Notes: generated by a model from the letters alone, not told the origin. A DNA stretch of 30,513 nucleotides from Candidatus Latescibacteria bacterium 4484_181 (GCA_002049985.1 MVCY01000002.1:1-30513); one strand, 5' to 3'; shown: positions 16,269 to 25,631, counted from the first letter of the stretch. Made by a program: numbers and translations.

Positions 16269-18395
16269 ATGATTAACACCGTAGAAATGGAATTAGGCGG
16301 CAGGACACTCTACATAGAGTCAGGGAAGGTGGCAGGTCAGGCCGACGGGGCAGTGATTGTTAGATACGGAGGCACCGTCGTTTTAGCCTCTGCGGTGGCT
16401 TCCAAAGAGCCCGTCGCTGGTCGCGATTTTTTTCCTCTCACCGTGGAATTCAGAGAAAAATACTATGCGGCTGGGAAAATCCCTGGGGGATTTTTCAAAA
16501 GAGAAGGGCGACCCAGCGAAGGGGAGATTCTGGCAGCCAGAATGGTCGATCGTTCCTTAAGGCCTTTATTCCCTGAGGGTTACAAAAACGAAGTGCAGAT
16601 TATGGTTATGGTTCTCTCCTCAGATCAAGAGAACAACGCTGATGTACCTGGAATAATTGGAGCGTCGGCCGCTTTAGCCATCTCACCCATACCATTCGAG
16701 CGCATTGTGGGAGCAGTGCGTATCGGCAAGCTCGGCGAACGTCTAATAGTCAATCCCACCTTTTCCCAGGCAGACGAGGGGGAGATGGATATAGTGGTCT
16801 CAGCTACTTCTGATTCCATTGTTCAGATGGAGGGCAGCGCCAGGGAAATCGCCGAGCAAGAATTAGTGGAAGCAATCTCTCTGGCTCAAGAACAAATCCA
16901 GAAGATATGCCAGCTTCAGCAACAGCTCGAACAGCTCTGCGGCAAGCCTAAGCTCAAAGTGCCGGAGTTGCCAGGGGACCCGGAGCTGGAAAGGTCAGTT
17001 CGAGAGCAGTTTGCTGCCAGAATTGGGCAGGCGAATCGCATTGCTGAGAAAACGGAGCGAAACAACGCCCTCGAGCAGATTGTCCAAGAGGCAGTTGGTA
17101 CCTTCTCGGAAGAATACCCAGAGGCCGAAGAGGTTATCAAGGCTCAGATTTCAAAGATTCAGAAAGAACAGATACGGAGGATGGTTTTAGAGGAGAACAG
17201 ACGTATTGATGGCCGCGGGCTGGAGGATATCAGACCCATTAGCTGCGAGGTTGGTGTCTTGCCTCGTACTCACGGCTCTGCACTCTTCACCCGGGGGCAA
17301 ACTCAGAGTCTAGCTACCACCACATTGGGCACTAAACTTGACGAACAGAAGATCGAAGCTTTAGAAGGTGAATCCTGGAAGAGCTATATGCTCCATTACA
17401 ATTTTCCTCCTTTCAGTGTAGGCGAGGTAAAGCCCATTCGAGGAGTCTCTCGCCGGGAGATAGGGCACGGAAATCTGGCCGAACGAGCACTAGAACCTGT
17501 CATCCCAAGCGATGAGGTTTTCCCCTATACTATTCGTATCGTCTCAGATATCTTAGAGTCAAACGGCTCTTCTTCGATGGCAACAGTCTGTGCTGGGTCT
17601 CTGTCACTAATGGATGCCGGTGTTCCCGTTAAGACATCGGTAGCTGGGGTGGCTATGGGGTTGGTCAAAGAAGGTGACCGAGCGGTCGTTTTGACCGATA
17701 TCGCAGGTTTGGAAGACCATTATGGGGATATTGATTTTAAGGTGGCGGGGACTCGAAACGGGATCACTGCTGTTCAGTTGGATACCAAAATTCGAGACCT
17801 ATCTCCGAAAATCATCGCCGAGGCTCTTCAAAAGGCTCACAAAGCACGACTTGAGATCTTGGACATAATGGACCAGACCATCTCTGAACCCAGGCCAGAG
17901 TTGTCTTCCTATGCTCCCCGCATCATCTCGTTCAAGATAAAGCCATCTCAAATTGGAGAAGTCATCGGAACCGGGGGAAAGGTCATCCGTGAGATCACTG
18001 AGTCCACAGGCGCTACCATAAACATTGATGATGACGGAACAGTCACAATTGCCTCAGTGGACAAGGCAGCCGGAGAGAAAGCAGTGGAGATAATTCAGGA
18101 GATTATTGCTGAACCCGAATTGAACAAGCTTTACACTGGTAAGGTTAAACGGATCACTCCCTTTGGAGCATTCGTAGAGATTCTGCGGGGCAAAGAAGGA
18201 TTGCTTCACATTTCAGAGGTGGACTCTCGCCGCATAGACAGGATAGAGGATGTGCTGAAAATTGGGGATGAGGTTCTGGTGAAGGTGATTGGAATGGATG
18301 ACTCAGGTAAGATCAGGTTGAGCAGAAAGGCTGCACTACAGCCCCAGCAACGAATGGGAAGGAAGCAACGGCCAAAAGGTAGGAGGTTCTTCTAA
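16269..18395 (+). CDS. pnp: Polyribonucleotide nucleotidyltransferase (PNPase)
   Basis: PNPase degrades RNA phosphorolytically from the 3' end. The 708-residue protein has two RNase PH-like cores. The first includes GRPSEGEILAARMVDRSLRPLFP. An all-helical linker (about 210-320) precedes the second, which has RTHGSALFTRGQTQ and the active-site DHYGDIDFKVAGTRNGI. A KH domain (IGEVIGTGGKVIREI) and an S1 domain (ITPFGAFVEILRGKEGLLHISEV) follow, with a basic tail. GAGGTGG precedes the ATG. The stop overlaps the next start as TAATG. Confidence 0.97.
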   Translation: MINTVEMELGGRTLYIESGKVAGQADGAVIVRYGGTVVLASAVASKEPVAGRDFFPLTVEFREKYYAAGKIPGGFFKREGRPSEGEILAARMVDRSLRPLFPEGYKNEVQIMVMVLSSDQENNADVPGIIGASAALAISPIPFERIVGAVRIGKLGERLIVNPTFSQADEGEMDIVVSATSDSIVQMEGSAREIAEQELVEAISLAQEQIQKICQLQQQLEQLCGKPKLKVPELPGDPELERSVREQFAARIGQANRIAEKTERNNALEQIVQEAVGTFSEEYPEAEEVIKAQISKIQKEQIRRMVLEENRRIDGRGLEDIRPISCEVGVLPRTHGSALFTRGQTQSLATTTLGTKLDEQKIEALEGESWKSYMLHYNFPPFSVGEVKPIRGVSRREIGHGNLAERALEPVIPSDEVFPYTIRIVSDILESNGSSSMATVCAGSLSLMDAGVPVKTSVAGVAMGLVKEGDRAVVLTDIAGLEDHYGDIDFKVAGTRNGITAVQLDTKIRDLSPKIIAEALQKAHKARLEILDIMDQTISEPRPELSSYAPRIISFKIKPSQIGEVIGTGGKVIREITESTGATINIDDDGTVTIASVDKAAGEKAVEIIQEIIAEPELNKLYTGKVKRITPFGAFVEILRGKEGLLHISEVDSRRIDRIEDVLKIGDEVLVKVIGMDDSGKIRLSRKAALQPQQRMGRKQRPKGRRFF

Positions 18396-19735
18396 TGCAA
18401 AAGCCGCCTCTCTCTTCTCTCTCCCCCGAAGCTGTATCCCAATCTCTCAGCCAGGCACCCCAGAGGTCAGTTCTGGACAACGGAGTCAGGGTGGTAACCG
18501 AGTATATTCCCTATGTCCGGTCTATTTCCATTGGGGTTTGGGTTACCTCCGGGTCAAAGGACGACCCTCCCTCCCAGAAAGGCATTTCCCACTTCTTGGA
18601 GCATATGTTCTTCAAAGGGACTGCCCGCAGAGATGCCTTTCAAATCGCCCACAGTTTGGAGTCTCTGGGAGGGAAGCTTAATGCCTTCACAGGTAAGGAT
18701 GTCACCTGTTACTATGCCAGGATCTTAGACGAACACCTCCAAGTGGCCGTAGATGTGCTCTCCGATATTCTTGCCAATTCCGTGTTTGCCCCAGAGGAGA
18801 TAGAAAGAGAGAAAGGGGTGGTGACTGAAGAGATACGGGATCTTCAGGACAGCCCGGATGAGCTGGTTCACGAACTGTTTGTTCAGTCACTTTATGAACC
18901 ACATCCTATGGGATTTTCTACCTTGGGCGAGGAGCAAACTGTCTCCCACCTCTGCCGGGACGAGCTTCTTAGACATAAGGAGCGATTTTATAACGCCGAG
19001 AATATAGTCATAGCCGCTGCGGGGAATGTCGAACACGACAAGATGGTAGAGGTATCCATGGCCAATTTCCATTTTCCGCAGGTACCTGCTTCCCCAAATA
19101 GCCCTCCTCTTCCTCCCCCAGCATTGAAGATCAAACAGATCAAGAAGGAGATTTCACAGGTTCACCTCTGTCTGGGCAGACAGGCTTGCCCTTACCAGGC
19201 ACCTCAGAGATATCCCCTGTTAGTTCTGGACACCCTCCTGGGTACAGGGATGAGTTCGCGTCTGTTTCAGAATATCCGGGAGAAATTGGGGCTGGCCTAT
19301 TCGGTTTACTCTTATTTGCAACTGTTTGGGCAGACCGGACTGTTCGGGGTCTATCTCGCTACAGACCCAGCTAAGTTGCCCAAGGCCGTAGAGCTAATAT
19401 TAGATGAGTTTGTGACCATAAAGAAAGACGGCCTTACCAAAGAGGAACTGTATTTTACAAAATCAAAATTGAAGGGCAACTTAGTGCTTAACTTGGAGAA
19501 CACCTCCAACAGGATGATCCGCATTGCTGAACAGGAAATTTACGAAGGGCAATTACATCCTCTGGATGTGACAATCGCCGCTATTGACGCTGTCTCTGAA
19601 GAAAAGATTCAGGAGGTAGCACACTGGTTGTTTGACCCGAAAAAACTGTCTTTAGCCATAGTTGAACCCCAGCAAGTTGATGAAGAGGAAACCGAACACA
19701 GGCTTATTGGGTTACTACAAAATGGCAGCAGATGA
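18395..19735 (+). CDS. M16 family zinc peptidase (insulinase-like)
   Basis: A 446-residue processing-peptidase homologue, the usual partner after pnp. The inverted zinc motif HFLEH gives His66, Glu69 and His70, and VVTEEI (143-148) supplies the distal Glu ligand. The C-terminal half has the R/Y pair region (GMSSRLFQNIREKLGLAYSVYSYL) needed for substrate binding. It is slightly longer than the B. subtilis MlpA type (about 409) through a 20-residue N-terminal extension. I see no signal peptide, so it may act in the cytoplasm. The start overlaps the pnp stop by 1 nt, indicating coupling. It is the last gene of the operon. Substrate unknown. Confidence 0.93.
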   Translation: MQKPPLSSLSPEAVSQSLSQAPQRSVLDNGVRVVTEYIPYVRSISIGVWVTSGSKDDPPSQKGISHFLEHMFFKGTARRDAFQIAHSLESLGGKLNAFTGKDVTCYYARILDEHLQVAVDVLSDILANSVFAPEEIEREKGVVTEEIRDLQDSPDELVHELFVQSLYEPHPMGFSTLGEEQTVSHLCRDELLRHKERFYNAENIVIAAAGNVEHDKMVEVSMANFHFPQVPASPNSPPLPPPALKIKQIKKEISQVHLCLGRQACPYQAPQRYPLLVLDTLLGTGMSSRLFQNIREKLGLAYSVYSYLQLFGQTGLFGVYLATDPAKLPKAVELILDEFVTIKKDGLTKEELYFTKSKLKGNLVLNLENTSNRMIRIAEQEIYEGQLHPLDVTIAAIDAVSEEKIQEVAHWLFDPKKLSLAIVEPQQVDEEETEHRLIGLLQNGSR

Positions 19736-19806
19736 GTGTGGCGGAGTCACCGCTTTCTGTATCGGCCTCCTGAGCTCACTTTTTGAGAAAAAGAGAAAAA
19801 AACCTG

Positions 19807-19835
19807 TTGACTTTATCTCTCTACCCTTTTAAATT
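19807..19835 (+). promoter_or_regulatory. Promoter for lipoprotein-LysM operon
   Basis: TTGACT (19807-19812), a 17-nt spacer and TAAATT (19830-19835) match sigma70 consensus well. A second candidate, TTGGGT with TATATA at 19914-19919 (16-nt spacer), lies closer. The first would leave a leader of about 180 nt before the lipoprotein start. Confidence 0.5.
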
Positions 19836-20023
19836 ATGAGTTAGATAATCAGATCTGGCCTGTGGTGTAGATATCCCAAGGGGAGGGGATGTTGGGTTTA
19901 TTTCGGAGTGTCTTATATAACCAACAGTGTTTTTGAGAGCTTTTTCTTCATTTAATTTCTATTTCATGCTCCGTTTGTCCTCCGTGGTCACCAAGCCAGT
20001 AAACTGGGAAGGAGGTGAAAAGC

Positions 20024-20302
20024 ATGCGTAGTAAGAAATGGTTAAAGAATTTAGCAACCATAGCATTTGTCGCTTCGATGTTGTCTCTTCCGTTATTCGC
20101 AGGATGCACTAAGCATCCCTCACCCCAGGAGTTAACACGCCTGGAGGAAGCGTCGCATGCAGCTGAGGCAGCAGAGAAGACGCTACAGCAGAAGAAGGAG
20201 GAGAAAGCAGCACTGGAGGCCGAACTTTCCGCCAAGAAGGCCCAGCTGAAAAAGCTGGAAACAAAAAGAGACGCCGTCAAGGCAAATGCCACAAAGAAGT
20301 GA
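20024..20302 (+). CDS. Small Ala/Lys-rich coiled-coil lipoprotein
   Basis: A 92-residue lipoprotein. Start ATG 20024 has a strong GGAGG 8 nt upstream. A basic N-terminus (RSKKWLKN) and a hydrophobic stretch lead to the lipobox LFAGC, with Cys28 as the lipidated residue. The rest is a single Ala/Glu/Lys helix (EEASHAAEAAEKTLQQKKEEK, AALEAELSAKKAQLKKLETK) with heptad spacing. It is similar in design to Lpp/OprI, though I see no certain homology. CTKHPS lacks Asp at +2, so outer-membrane sorting is expected under the Lol rule. The LysM gene follows after 205 bp and they probably share a promoter. The C-terminal KANATKK could lie against peptidoglycan, which is speculation. Confidence 0.8.
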   Translation: MRSKKWLKNLATIAFVASMLSLPLFAGCTKHPSPQELTRLEEASHAAEAAEKTLQQKKEEKAALEAELSAKKAQLKKLETKRDAVKANATKK

Positions 20303-20507
20303 ATCTGCCTGAAGATTCCAGGCGACAACAAAAGCCAAGAGATACACCATTGATAGTGGGAGATCTGGGAGGGTGATGCGATCAAAGAGACCGGAGTCTG
20401 GAATTTGTCTAATCTTAACCATAGCTCCTCATATCTGCTTGTCGGATTGGGTAGAGACTTGATGAAGCTGGCAGAGGTGGAATAGTTAAGAAAGGAGGTT
20501 TTCTGAA

Positions 20508-21365
20508 ATGGATATCCTTAAAAAGGCTGTACCTTTGACGTTCATTGTTGCCCTTGTAGTTTTAGGTTTGGGCTGGAACACTGCTGGAGCAGCCGAGAAG
20601 AAGATGACCTACCAGGAATATCAAGCCCTGCTGGCGGAGTATGCCCAGCGGGAAAGCACCGCTACTGCTGCCATTGCTGAGCTACAAAAGGAAATAGACT
20701 CACTCCGGGAGCAAATCAAAGAGACGGACAAGAAGATTGCAGCGGTGGAGCGAGAAATTTACGACCTTATCCAGGCGGATGAAACTGGGGTGAAGCAGTT
20801 CGACGGTAAATTGGACAGAACTGTAAGCCAGATTCAGGGGCTGAGAGCGCTTTCGGCTAGGGAGCTTTATAAGAAGCGTGAAGAGATCAAAGCTCTTAGG
20901 GATAGATTCAACCAATTGAAGGCAAATCCCATCTGCTATTTGCCCGAGATCTGCCAAAAGGTGGATGCTATTGAGCAGACGCTTGCTGCTCTGGAAGCTG
21001 CCGTACCAAAGGTTGCTCCTCCAGATCAGTACACTGTAGTGCGGGGAGATTGCCTCTGGTACATCGCCAAGAAAAAGGAGATTTACGGTGATCCCTATCT
21101 ATGGCCTTGGATATATAGGACAAACAGGGATAAGATCAAAGACCCTGACCTTATCTATCCCGGTTGGGTTCTCACTATCCCCAGAGGAGTTGCCCCCGGG
21201 CAGCATCTCGTAGTTAGAGGAGAGTGGTTATCTAAGATTGCGGGTTATGCCCACATCTATGGTGATCCTACAAAGTGGACCAAGATCTACCAAGCAAACA
21301 GAGATCGGATAAAGAATCCCAACCTGATCTATCCAGCCCAGGTGCTTGAAATACCCCAAGACTGA
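20508..21365 (+). CDS. Exported coiled-coil protein with two LysM domains
   Basis: A 285-residue exported protein with a strong AAAGGAGG site 9 nt before the ATG. A signal peptide (1 to about 29, cut near AGA-AEKK) is followed by a long helical coiled coil (about 40-165, rich in ELQKEIDSLREQI-type heptads). Two LysM domains (about 174-225 and 232-283) finish the protein. The LysM pair is well conserved (YTVVRGDCLWYIA, GDPYLWPWIY, DPDLIYPGW; the second copy HLVVRGEWLSKIA, GDPTKWTKIY, NPNLIYPAQ), and each binds glycan chains such as peptidoglycan. Cys143 and Cys149 could form a disulphide. There is no catalytic domain. With the lipoprotein upstream it suggests an envelope-tethering pair. Confidence 0.85.
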   Translation: MDILKKAVPLTFIVALVVLGLGWNTAGAAEKKMTYQEYQALLAEYAQRESTATAAIAELQKEIDSLREQIKETDKKIAAVEREIYDLIQADETGVKQFDGKLDRTVSQIQGLRALSARELYKKREEIKALRDRFNQLKANPICYLPEICQKVDAIEQTLAALEAAVPKVAPPDQYTVVRGDCLWYIAKKKEIYGDPYLWPWIYRTNRDKIKDPDLIYPGWVLTIPRGVAPGQHLVVRGEWLSKIAGYAHIYGDPTKWTKIYQANRDRIKNPNLIYPAQVLEIPQD

Positions 21366-21445
21366 AATCGCTGAGAGATGGTCTCTTCTACTGGAGAATC
21401 CCATCTTCTCGGCAGAACAGGAAAACACAGGGTTTAGAGAAATAG

Positions 21446-21488
21446 GGGCCCTCGATTTCTGGTCTGGCCAGAAGTTGAGGGCTCTTTT
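21446..21488 (+). terminator. Intrinsic terminator after the LysM gene
   Basis: Arms 21446-21463 and 21467-21484 pair over 18 bp, a few of them G-U, around a 3-nt loop, and TTTT follows. It ends the lipoprotein-LysM transcript about 80 nt after the stop. Confidence 0.85.
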
Positions 21489-21635
21489 AGGTAGAACTCC
21501 CCTTGGAAACTGCAATGGGCCACAGAGTTCATCGACAAACTGCCCTGTAATATGGAAATTTAGCTCTATTCTTGGACATCGGGCCTCTCTGGATTTTTTG
21601 GTGAATGGTGTTGAACCATTTTCTCTGCAGAAACA

Positions 21636-21664
21636 TTAGAGAGCATAGAGAAATATGCTAAAAT
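21636..21664 (+). promoter_or_regulatory. Candidate extended -10 promoter of phoH
   Basis: TGCTAAAAT (21656-21664) is an extended -10 element (TGn plus TAAAAT). The matching -35, TTAGAG at 21636-21641, is weak. It lies between the LysM terminator and phoH, where a promoter is needed. Confidence 0.45.
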
Positions 21665-21737
21665 CATAAGGCTAAGTTTTTGCGGGCTTATCTCTGTCTC
21701 CTGCTGGTTTCGCAACACCACATTTAGGCACAAGAAA

Positions 21738-22799
21738 ATGACTAAGAAGAATAAGGAGCTAACCAAGAAGATTTCCAAGAGGATATCCATTGGCGGTATT
21801 GACCCTATCTTTCTATACGGGCATCATGACTGCAATCTGGCCAGGCTCGAGGAACGGTTTGGGGTCAAAGTCATAGCCAGGGGGGAACATATTACCTTTC
21901 AGGGAGAGGATGAGAATGTCCAAAGGGTATCCGGACTTTTCAGCCTGCTCTTAGAACGTATCCACCATGGATACGATCCCAATAACCTCGATCTCGTGTC
22001 TACCCTCGAATCCCTTGACTCCTCTACTTCAGCTCAAGTCGACCTGGATGAGAAGAAGGGCCTCTCTGAGCCACCGGTGATGAGTTCTTCCGTCATATTG
22101 GCATCGAACAGGAAAGTGATCAGAACAAAGACTCCGGGACAGCAAGACTATGTGATGGCTATCCGAGAATATGATGTGGTCTTCTCCATAGGACCAGCCG
22201 GCACGGGAAAGACCTATCTGGCAGTGGCTATGGCATTGGCTGCACTGAAAAGCAAAGAGGTTGATCGAATCATCTTGGTCCGGCCAGCAGTGGAGGCGGG
22301 AGAGAGCTTGGGATTCCTGCCCGGAGATATGGAGAATAAAGTAGACCCTTATCTGCGGCCGCTTTATGATGCACTGTATGATATGCTCTCCACCGAGAAG
22401 TTGCGCCGCTTATTAGACATGCGGACCATCGAGATCGCTCCTTTGGCCTATATGCGCGGCAGAACCTTGAATCAGTCCTTTGTTATCCTCGATGAGGCTC
22501 AAAATACAACCACCAACCAGATGAAGATGTTCTTAACAAGATTGGGCATTGGATCAAAGGCCGTCGTTAATGGGGACATCACGCAGATAGACCTACCCGA
22601 CCCAAAGGCATCAGGATTGATTCAAATCCAACATATTCTCTTCGGGGTCAAAGGAATTAGGTTTGTCTATCTCACTGAAAAAGATGTGGTCCGACATCGC
22701 CTAGTAAGGGATATAATCAAGGCTTATGATCAACGCGAGAACAGTAACAGTCAAAGGAACGGCCAGATGCCACTGAATTCTGAGACTCCGGAAAGATAG
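21738..22799 (+). CDS. PhoH-like ATPase (YbeZ type)
   Basis: A 353-residue PhoH-family protein. An N-terminal KH-like region (about 20-100) is followed by the P-loop ATPase domain with Walker A GPAGTGKT (152-159), VRPAVEAGESLGFLPGD and Walker B VILDEAQN (249-256). YbeZ proteins work with the RNase YbeY in rRNA quality control; here ybeY lies one gene downstream, the usual arrangement. The ribosome site is weak and the start is chosen as the first ATG. It is likely the first gene of a phoH-pgpH-ybeY unit. Confidence 0.92.
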   Translation: MTKKNKELTKKISKRISIGGIDPIFLYGHHDCNLARLEERFGVKVIARGEHITFQGEDENVQRVSGLFSLLLERIHHGYDPNNLDLVSTLESLDSSTSAQVDLDEKKGLSEPPVMSSSVILASNRKVIRTKTPGQQDYVMAIREYDVVFSIGPAGTGKTYLAVAMALAALKSKEVDRIILVRPAVEAGESLGFLPGDMENKVDPYLRPLYDALYDMLSTEKLRRLLDMRTIEIAPLAYMRGRTLNQSFVILDEAQNTTTNQMKMFLTRLGIGSKAVVNGDITQIDLPDPKASGLIQIQHILFGVKGIRFVYLTEKDVVRHRLVRDIIKAYDQRENSNSQRNGQMPLNSETPER

Positions 22800-22841
22800 G
22801 CAATTGGCTCAGTAAAACGCTTTCATTTAGGATTTGCCTCT

Positions 22842-25109
22842 ATGCTGAATATTCACCTGAAGAAACCGTATATTCGCTGGCGACAGATTGGGAGGCAGTT
22901 GAATACTTCTGCCAGGGCTAAGCTGGCCTTGTGTATCGTGGTAGTCGTTCTGCTGAGTCTCCTCTTTCCCCGGGGGGAAAGCTTTGAATTCAGCAAACTT
23001 CAGGTAGGAATGGTTTCTGATAAAGAGATTATTGCCCCCTTCACTTTTAACGTTCTCAAAAACGAGGATGAATTAGAAAAACAGAGGGCGGCAGCTCGCC
23101 AGAGTGTTCCTCCTATTCTGGACTATGACCCCACCGTGGCTTCGAGGCAAAGGGCCAGATTGGATTCTCTCTTTGAATGGGTCACCCACGCTCTTTCTAA
23201 CGAAGTACCTGATTCTTCAAGTATCGCCAGCTTGAAGAAATTGAAGCTACCTCTATTTGAAGAAACTATCCAGTTACTTCTGGGGACAGAGGCCACAAGC
23301 AAGCGCCGCCACCTTCGGATGCTGTCCCAGTTGAAACAAACCTGTAACAAACTGTTGACCGATATCTATAGCTTGGGATTGCTGGAGAACAAACAGCAGA
23401 TTGTCAGTAAGACAACTAAGGGTGTGGTTATAATACGCAGAGAGGGAGAGGAGAAAACCATTGCCTTAAACCAGATAGTGGATGTCTCAGAGGCGAAAAC
23501 GATGCTACCGGAGAAGATACGGAAGTTTCTTCCTAACTCTGAGGACAGAGTGCTAAAGGCATGTTATGAGATAACCACGGCCTTCCTCTCCCCAAATCTT
23601 AGCTTCAATGAGACAAAAACAGCCCAGAGAAGGGAACAAGCAGTTGCCTCGGTGCCTCTTTATAAGAGAACCATTTTGGCAAATGAGAGGATATTGGCCA
23701 GTCACCAGGTGATCACCCAGGAGGATATGGATGTACTTAAGTCGTTAGCTAAGGCTAAGGCACAGAGAGAGATACAAAGAAGTTTATGGAGACGGTATCT
23801 CCTCTGGTTCGGTCGCACATTGGTCAGTCTCTTCTCTGTGTCAATACTTGTACTCTATCTTTACTGCTTTAAGAAACAGATATACAATAACAACTCCCTT
23901 CTGCTGCTGCTTTCTATAATGGCTATTTTGCCCACGGCAATAGCCTCTTTTGTGGCAACTAATCCGACATTTATGGGAGTATACCGTTCGGAGTTTCTCG
24001 TGCCCATTGCCTTGAGCTCTATGTTGGTGACTGTTCTTTTGGAGGCAGAGATAGGTATAATCTTGACATTTGTCAACGTGCTGCTTGTGGGTTGTGTCCT
24101 GGGTTATCATTTTCAATCCCCCTTTGTCTCCGGATTGTGCGGGGTATTATCGGTTTACCTGGTGAGAAACGTACGTCATCGCCGCCAATTTTATCGGCCG
24201 ATGATTTTTCTGCCGCTGGCCTACGCAGTGATAATCACTGCAACGGACCTGCTTCGCTTTAGCTCCTTCAGCGCTATTTCACGTGGGATTCTGCCTGGGA
24301 TGTTGAACGGGTTCCTGTCTCCCGTCTTAACTATCGGGCTTCTGCCTGTATTTGAGAGCATTTTTGGCATCACTACCAATATCACTCTGCTGGAACTTTC
24401 GGATTTAAACCACCCTTTATTGAGAGACTTAGCCATCAAGGCCCCCGGTACTTACAACCACAGCATTATTGTGGGCAGCTTAGCTGAAGCAGCAGCCGAG
24501 GCAATTGGGGCAAATTCCCTGCTGGCAAGAGTGGGCTCTTACTATCACGACATCGGCAAGATGGAGAAACCGGAATATTTTGTGGAGAATCAATTGAAAG
24601 GCAAAAATCCCCATGACAAACTGTCCCCCTCGATGAGCAGCCTAATTTTGGCTTCCCACATCAAAGAAGGATGTGAGTTAGCCGATCGCTACAAGCTACC
24701 CAGAGTGATTAAGGATATCATCCGCCAACATCATGGTAGGACGGTGATGAGCTATTTTTACCATCGGGCACAGGAAAGAGGAGATAAGGAAGAGGTGAAA
24801 ACAGACCGATTTCAATATCCGGGCCCTCGACCCCAAACAAAAGAAGCAGCAATTGTGATGTTGGCTGATTCGGTGGAGGCTGCTACCCGTTCTCTACCGC
24901 AGAAAACCTCCAGCCGCATAAAAGAAACCATCAAAGAGGTAGTCCAGTCAAAACTATCTCAGTCCGAGTTGGACGAGTCAGATCTGACCCTGAGAGATCT
25001 GAATAAAATCAGCGAGAGTTTCCTCCCTATCCTGTTAGGCATATTTCATGTCCGAGTAGAATATCCAAAAGGACAGACGGATGCAGATTCTTTACCAAAG
25101 AAGCGATGA
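22842..25109 (+). CDS. 7TM-HD phosphohydrolase (PgpH type)
   Basis: A 755-residue membrane protein. TM1 is at about 27-43. A large extracytoplasmic 7TMR-HDED region (about 45-310) is followed by a 7-helix membrane domain (about 320-505). A cytoplasmic HD domain (about 520-735) follows. HD ligands are visible: His540 (YNHS), His569-Asp570 (YYHDIGK), His606, His630/631 (RQHHG) and Asp676 (ADSVE). Family members (PgpH of Listeria) hydrolyse cyclic di-AMP, so that is the best guess; no cyclase is in the window to support it. It lies between phoH and ybeY, its standard place, and overlaps ybeY by 29 bp. Confidence 0.9.
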   Translation: MLNIHLKKPYIRWRQIGRQLNTSARAKLALCIVVVVLLSLLFPRGESFEFSKLQVGMVSDKEIIAPFTFNVLKNEDELEKQRAAARQSVPPILDYDPTVASRQRARLDSLFEWVTHALSNEVPDSSSIASLKKLKLPLFEETIQLLLGTEATSKRRHLRMLSQLKQTCNKLLTDIYSLGLLENKQQIVSKTTKGVVIIRREGEEKTIALNQIVDVSEAKTMLPEKIRKFLPNSEDRVLKACYEITTAFLSPNLSFNETKTAQRREQAVASVPLYKRTILANERILASHQVITQEDMDVLKSLAKAKAQREIQRSLWRRYLLWFGRTLVSLFSVSILVLYLYCFKKQIYNNNSLLLLLSIMAILPTAIASFVATNPTFMGVYRSEFLVPIALSSMLVTVLLEAEIGIILTFVNVLLVGCVLGYHFQSPFVSGLCGVLSVYLVRNVRHRRQFYRPMIFLPLAYAVIITATDLLRFSSFSAISRGILPGMLNGFLSPVLTIGLLPVFESIFGITTNITLLELSDLNHPLLRDLAIKAPGTYNHSIIVGSLAEAAAEAIGANSLLARVGSYYHDIGKMEKPEYFVENQLKGKNPHDKLSPSMSSLILASHIKEGCELADRYKLPRVIKDIIRQHHGRTVMSYFYHRAQERGDKEEVKTDRFQYPGPRPQTKEAAIVMLADSVEAATRSLPQKTSSRIKETIKEVVQSKLSQSELDESDLTLRDLNKISESFLPILLGIFHVRVEYPKGQTDADSLPKKR

Positions 25110-25515
25110 GAGGCTGGCCAATCTCGACACGGAAGGGCTTTGTTTGGCCTCAGAGAGACTTCTCCATCATCTGGGATGCAGAGAAGAGGAGGTGAATGTT
25201 GTTTTTGTTGACGACACATTTATCCAGAACTTAAATCGCAAATATCGGCAGGTGGATCTACCTACAGATGTGCTGTGCTTCGACCTAAGTGAACCCTCAT
25301 CCGAAGAAAAGGCGGGTGAGATCTACATCTCCTTGGATAGAGCCGCCGAGCAGGCCCAGCAATATGGAGTATCTTTGAGGAATGAGGTTGCTCGCTTAGT
25401 TGTTCACGGCCTTCTGCATCTGGTGGGCTACGATGATCAGTCCGACACAGACCGGGAGGTGATGAAACAGAAGACGGAGGAGTATCTACAGCAATTCTAT
25501 GCTGATTTTAATTAA
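25081..25515 (+). CDS. ybeY: Endoribonuclease YbeY (rRNA maturation)
   Basis: YbeY is a zinc-dependent RNase used in 16S rRNA 3'-end maturation and ribosome quality control. The 144-residue protein has the N-terminal VNVVFVDDTFIQNLN and RQVDLPTDVLCFD segments and the metal motif HGLLHLVGYDD. The first two His ligands are normal, but the third, usually His in GYDH, is Asp. Some Bacteroidetes-type YbeY also have Asp or Lys-Asp here, so metal binding is probably kept. It overlaps the HD gene by 29 bp, with AAAGGA before the ATG. Confidence 0.94.
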   Translation: MQILYQRSDERLANLDTEGLCLASERLLHHLGCREEEVNVVFVDDTFIQNLNRKYRQVDLPTDVLCFDLSEPSSEEKAGEIYISLDRAAEQAQQYGVSLRNEVARLVVHGLLHLVGYDDQSDTDREVMKQKTEEYLQQFYADFN

Positions 25516-25582
25516 GACTCAAATTCTGTGTTGAACACCGAAAACCATAAAGATACTGAAACAGTACCAGTATATGGAAGTA

Positions 25583-25608
25583 AGAATTCACCCAAAAGGG
25601 TGAGTTCT
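25583..25608. terminator. Hairpin downstream of ybeY
   Basis: AGAATTCACCC (25583-25593) and GGGTGAGTTCT (25598-25608) pair over 11 bp with one G-U around an AAAA loop. No T-run follows directly, so it is a weak or factor-dependent terminator at best, or an RNA-stability structure. Confidence 0.4.
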
Positions 25609-25631
25609 AACTTCGCTGATTTTTTGCATTG

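Noticed and set aside
20376..20462. 28-codon frame with a GGGAGG site between the lipoprotein and LysM genes
   Set aside because: The ribosome site is good and the middle is hydrophobic, but it is too short, with no homology known to me, to call a gene.
21446..21488. Attachment site or inverted-repeat end of a mobile element
   Set aside because: The long inverted repeat with T-run directly after an operon is fully explained as an intrinsic terminator. No transposase or integrase is in the window.
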